Origin: an uncultured Pelagibacteraceae bacterium
Lineage (GTDB): Bacteria > Pseudomonadota > Alphaproteobacteria > Pelagibacterales > Pelagibacteraceae
DNA: 13,760 nt
Assembly: GCA_902588335.1 (NCBI GenBank)
Contig: CACIOV010000020.1
Coordinates: 1 to 13,760, forward strand
Direction of reading: 5' to 3'
The number at the start of each line of letters is the position of its first letter. Within the stretch, counting starts at the first letter, position 1. The position numbers and the translations under genes were made by a program. Positions 11,526 through 13,760 of the stretch are shown in pieces. The notes beneath the pieces were generated by a model. The model saw nothing but the letters and a program-made list of their open reading frames with translations. It was not told where the DNA came from and did no database searches.

Positions 11526-13619
11526 TTAATGTGCAATAACTGCTAATAATAACAAAGCCACTATATTAGTTATTTTAATCATTGGGTTGATTGCTGGTCC
11601 AGCTGTATCCTTATATGGATCTCCAACAGTATCGCCAGTTACTGCAGCTTTATGAGCTTCAGATCCTTTTCCGCCAAACTTTCCATCTTCTATATATTTT
11701 TTTGCATTATCCCAAGCGCCGCCACCAGCAGTCATTGAGATAGCAACAAACAAACCAGTTACAATAACACCTAATAACATAGCACCAACAGATGATAGAG
11801 CTGCTTCAGTTCCGGCAATCACTAATATTATAAAATATAATATTATTGGTGATAAAACAGGGAGAAGTGATGGAATTATCATTTCTTTAATTGCAGCTTT
11901 GGTTAATAAATCAACTAATTTACCATAATCAGGTTTTCTCTTTCGCTTCATAATTCCTGGAATTTTTTTAAATTGTCTTCTTACTTCAATTACTACAGCG
12001 CCTCCTGCTCTCCCAACAGCTTGCATCGACATAGATCCAAATAAATAAGGCAACATACCACCTATTAATAAACCCACTACAACAAATGGGTTAGAAAGAT
12101 CAAAGCTTACTGATATATTCTCTAAGGAAGAACCATTAACATTAGAAAAAAATTTGATATCTTCAGTATATGCTGCAAATAAAACTAAAGCACCAAGTCC
12201 AGCTGATCCTATAGCATATCCTTTGGTAACTGCTTTTGTTGTATTGCCTACAGCATCTAAAGCGTCTGTTGTTTTTCTAACACTTTTTGGAAGATTTGAC
12301 ATTTCTGCTATTCCTCCAGCATTATCTGTTACAGGACCATACGCATCCAGTGCTACAACCATTCCAGCTAGCGCTAACATTGTAGTAACTGCTATTGCAA
12401 TACCAAATAGTCCAGCTAAATGATTAGTAAATAAAATTCCCGCAACAATTATTAATGCTGGTAAAGAAGTTGCTTCCAAAGAAACAGCTAATCCTTGAAT
12501 CACATTTGTGCCATGTCCAGTGGTAGATGATTTTGCAACACTTATTACAGGACGAAATTTTGTTCCAGTATAGTATTCTGTCACCCAAATAAGTAGACCT
12601 GTAATTACTAAACCTATAATTCCACACAAATAGAGTTCAAAACCACTAAATTCAGCGTTAGTAGATGAGTAAATATTATTTAAACCAATTATTTTATCAG
12701 TAATTGGATATAAAATTGCTAACGAAATAACAGCGGTAGCGATAAATCCTTTATATAAAGCACCCATAATATTTTTACTAGAACCAAGTCGAACGAAAAA
12801 AGTACCTGCTATAGAAGCTATTATGCATGAAGCACCTATTGTAAGTGGATAAATCATCATACTTAAATTTCCAACAAAAAAGATTGAAGACAAAACCATT
12901 GTAGCAACTATTGTTACAGCATAAGTTTCAAAAAGATCAGCTGCCATACCAGCACAATCGCCAACATTATCGCCAACATTGTCTGCTATAACAGCAGGAT
13001 TTCTTGGATCGTCTTCAGGGATTCCAGCTTCAATTTTACCAACTAAATCTGCGCCAACATCAGCGCCTTTTGTAAAAATTCCTCCACCCAACCTAGCAAA
13101 AATAGAAATTAAAGAAGCTCCAAAACCCAAACCAACTAAAGCGTTAATTATTTCTCTATTTTCTATATTGAGTTTTAGTAAAATTAGATAATAAATTGCT
13201 ATAGACAATAATGCCAAACCTGCTACTAACATTCCTGTAACAGCCCCTGACTTAAAACTTATATTTAAACCTGCAGCCAAACCTTTTTTAGATGCTTCTG
13301 CTGTTCTTACGTTTGCTTGCACCGATATAAGCATTCCAATATAACCCGCTGCTCCCGATAAAAAAGCTCCAATAAAATATCCAAGACCAACCCAGACACC
13401 TAATGCATAAGTGATTATAATAAGGATAATAATTCCAACTATAGCTATAGTTTTGTATTGACGATTTAGGTAAGCTCTTGCTCCAACTTGAATAGCATTT
13501 GCTATTTCTTGCATTTTGCTACTTCCTGGACTCGCAGATAAAATCTGTTTGCTTACTATATAGCCATATAAAATTGCTAGTAAGCCAGCTATTATAATAA
13601 GATTGAGAGTAGTAAACAT
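11526..13619 (-). CDS. hppA: K+-independent H+-translocating membrane pyrophosphatase
   Basis: This integral inner-membrane enzyme hydrolyses pyrophosphate and pumps protons, recovering energy from biosynthetic by-product. The 697 residues and about 16 membrane helices fit the family. The substrate site is formed by the GGGIFTKGADVGADLVGK region (178-195), PEDDPRNPAVIADNVGDNVGD (201-221), DAYGPVTDNAGGIAEM (425-440) and the C-terminal TGDTVGDPYKDTAGPAINP block. The segment GNTTKAVTKGYAIGSA (458-473) has Lys462 and Thr465 at the two positions that distinguish K+-independent from K+-dependent enzymes (which have Ala and Gly). It therefore belongs with the Rhodospirillum rubrum type. It has its own putative promoter in the 72-bp gap after the nusB-like gene and converges with bamE, 8 bp apart. 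No Shine-Dalgarno sequence is visible. Confidence 0.97.
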   Translation of the reverse strand: MFTTLNLIIIAGLLAILYGYIVSKQILSASPGSSKMQEIANAIQVGARAYLNRQYKTIAIVGIIILIIITYALGVWVGLGYFIGAFLSGAAGYIGMLISVQANVRTAEASKKGLAAGLNISFKSGAVTGMLVAGLALLSIAIYYLILLKLNIENREIINALVGLGFGASLISIFARLGGGIFTKGADVGADLVGKIEAGIPEDDPRNPAVIADNVGDNVGDCAGMAADLFETYAVTIVATMVLSSIFFVGNLSMMIYPLTIGASCIIASIAGTFFVRLGSSKNIMGALYKGFIATAVISLAILYPITDKIIGLNNIYSSTNAEFSGFELYLCGIIGLVITGLLIWVTEYYTGTKFRPVISVAKSSTTGHGTNVIQGLAVSLEATSLPALIIVAGILFTNHLAGLFGIAIAVTTMLALAGMVVALDAYGPVTDNAGGIAEMSNLPKSVRKTTDALDAVGNTTKAVTKGYAIGSAGLGALVLFAAYTEDIKFFSNVNGSSLENISVSFDLSNPFVVVGLLIGGMLPYLFGSMSMQAVGRAGGAVVIEVRRQFKKIPGIMKRKRKPDYGKLVDLLTKAAIKEMIIPSLLPVLSPIILYFIILVIAGTEAALSSVGAMLLGVIVTGLFVAISMTAGGGAWDNAKKYIEDGKFGGKGSEAHKAAVTGDTVGDPYKDTAGPAINPMIKITNIVALLLLAVIAH

Positions 13620-13631
13620 TTATTTCAACTA

Positions 13632-13660
13632 ATTAAGATTAAAAAAACGCAAATTGCCAA
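13632..13660 (-). promoter_or_regulatory. Candidate hppA promoter
   Basis: On the minus strand TTGGCA (13660-13655, five of six) is followed after 17 bases by CTTAAT (13637-13632, four of six). The transcript would begin only a few bases before the ATG at 13619. The same gap holds a weak TTGCC...GGCAA stem (13679-13675 and 13659-13655) followed by a T run (13647-13641). It could serve as a poor terminator for the upstream gene, but the loop is long. Confidence 0.35.
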
Positions 13661-13691
13661 AAAAAATCATAAAAGGCAACAAGAATCTTTT

Positions 13692-13760
13692 TTATTCGTT
13701 TTTAATTCGGCTAACTTTTGATATTTTTTCTAGTATAGCGTTTAAAAAGGCTTTTTGGGA
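13692..13760 (-). CDS. nusB: Probable C-terminal end of NusB (cut by window edge)
   Basis: Translating the minus strand from the right edge gives 22 residues in frame, then TAA (13694-13692). The fragment contains KAFLNAILEKISK, which resembles the last helix of NusB (phe/val-N-g/a-vLdk pattern), followed by a short basic tail. NusB is the transcription antitermination factor for rRNA operons. The similarity covers only about a dozen residues, so the name is tentative. The reading frame being a real gene end is supported by the 72-bp gap to hppA and the same orientation. Confidence 0.5.
   Translation of the reverse strand, partial: SQKAFLNAILEKISKVSRIKNE

Noticed and set aside
12154..12423. 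Plus-strand open frame of 89 codons opposite hppA, and similar frames at 949-1215, 8881-9258, 9721-9927 and 12979-13191
   Set aside because: These are antisense or off-frame shadows of well-supported genes. They have no family resemblance, no start signals, and compositions dictated by the opposite strand.
12424..12627. 67-codon minus-strand frame inside hppA
   Set aside because: It is an off-frame reading of hppA with an unnatural composition and no start signal.
13641..13679. Intrinsic terminator after the nusB-like gene (TTGCC...GGCAA followed by a T run)
   Set aside because: Only five pairs around a 15-base A/T-rich loop, and the T run is separated from the stem. It overlaps the candidate hppA promoter, so it is mentioned there rather than called.
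1..13760. A defence system, mobile element, CRISPR array or prophage
   Set aside because: Every base-rich interval is filled by recognised core genes or one lipoprotein. No direct-repeat arrays, integrase, transposase, toxin-antitoxin or nuclease genes of defence type were seen (RecJ is housekeeping).

Overview
The window is strongly AT-rich, almost free of intergenic DNA, and made of core housekeeping genes that overlap or abut. Gene content and order, Cys-free L32 and L33, a K+-independent proton-pumping pyrophosphatase, and a metY gene behind a SAM-II riboswitch followed by a SAM-V-like element all point to an alphaproteobacterium of the SAR11 group (Pelagibacterales). This assignment rests on recognising the families by eye. 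No search was run.

Left block, minus strand, transcribed right to left (about 5529 to 1): rplM, rpsI, argC, a lysine-rich coiled-coil lipoprotein, hom, glpX and the N-terminal part of recJ. The genes are joined by ATGA overlaps or gaps of 0-2 bp, except for 50 bp between rpsI and argC, where a perfect extended -10 suggests an internal promoter.

Centre, plus strand: metY (5743-7071), preceded by a 159-base leader. The leader holds a SAM-II aptamer, a competing antiterminator, an intrinsic terminator, and then a SAM-V-like aptamer that runs into the only strong Shine-Dalgarno sequence in the window. Hom makes homoserine, the precursor of the O-acetylhomoserine that MetY uses, so the divergent pair covers two steps towards methionine. 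metY ends in an 8-bp convergent overlap with ctaA (heme A synthase, minus). Next is a small plus-strand AroQ-type chorismate mutase, whose stop abuts that of rpmG.

Right block, minus strand (about 11064 to 8427): ubiquinol-cytochrome c chaperone, rpmF, plsX, ihfA, a MerR-type regulator and rpmG. It resembles the usual alphaproteobacterial chaperone-DUF177-plsX-fabH-ihfA-merR cluster, but DUF177 and fabH are absent and two ribosomal protein genes are present. The divergent partner bamE (plus) starts at the very next base, so the two start codons form a CATATG. bamE then converges on hppA (minus). A 22-residue fragment at the right edge resembles the C-terminus of NusB.

No tRNA, rRNA, insertion sequence, CRISPR array or phage gene was seen, and no stretch over 300 bases lacks a gene. 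The most notable element is the tandem SAM riboswitch. The lipoprotein with its internal tandem repeat and the rearranged plsX cluster are the next most interesting.
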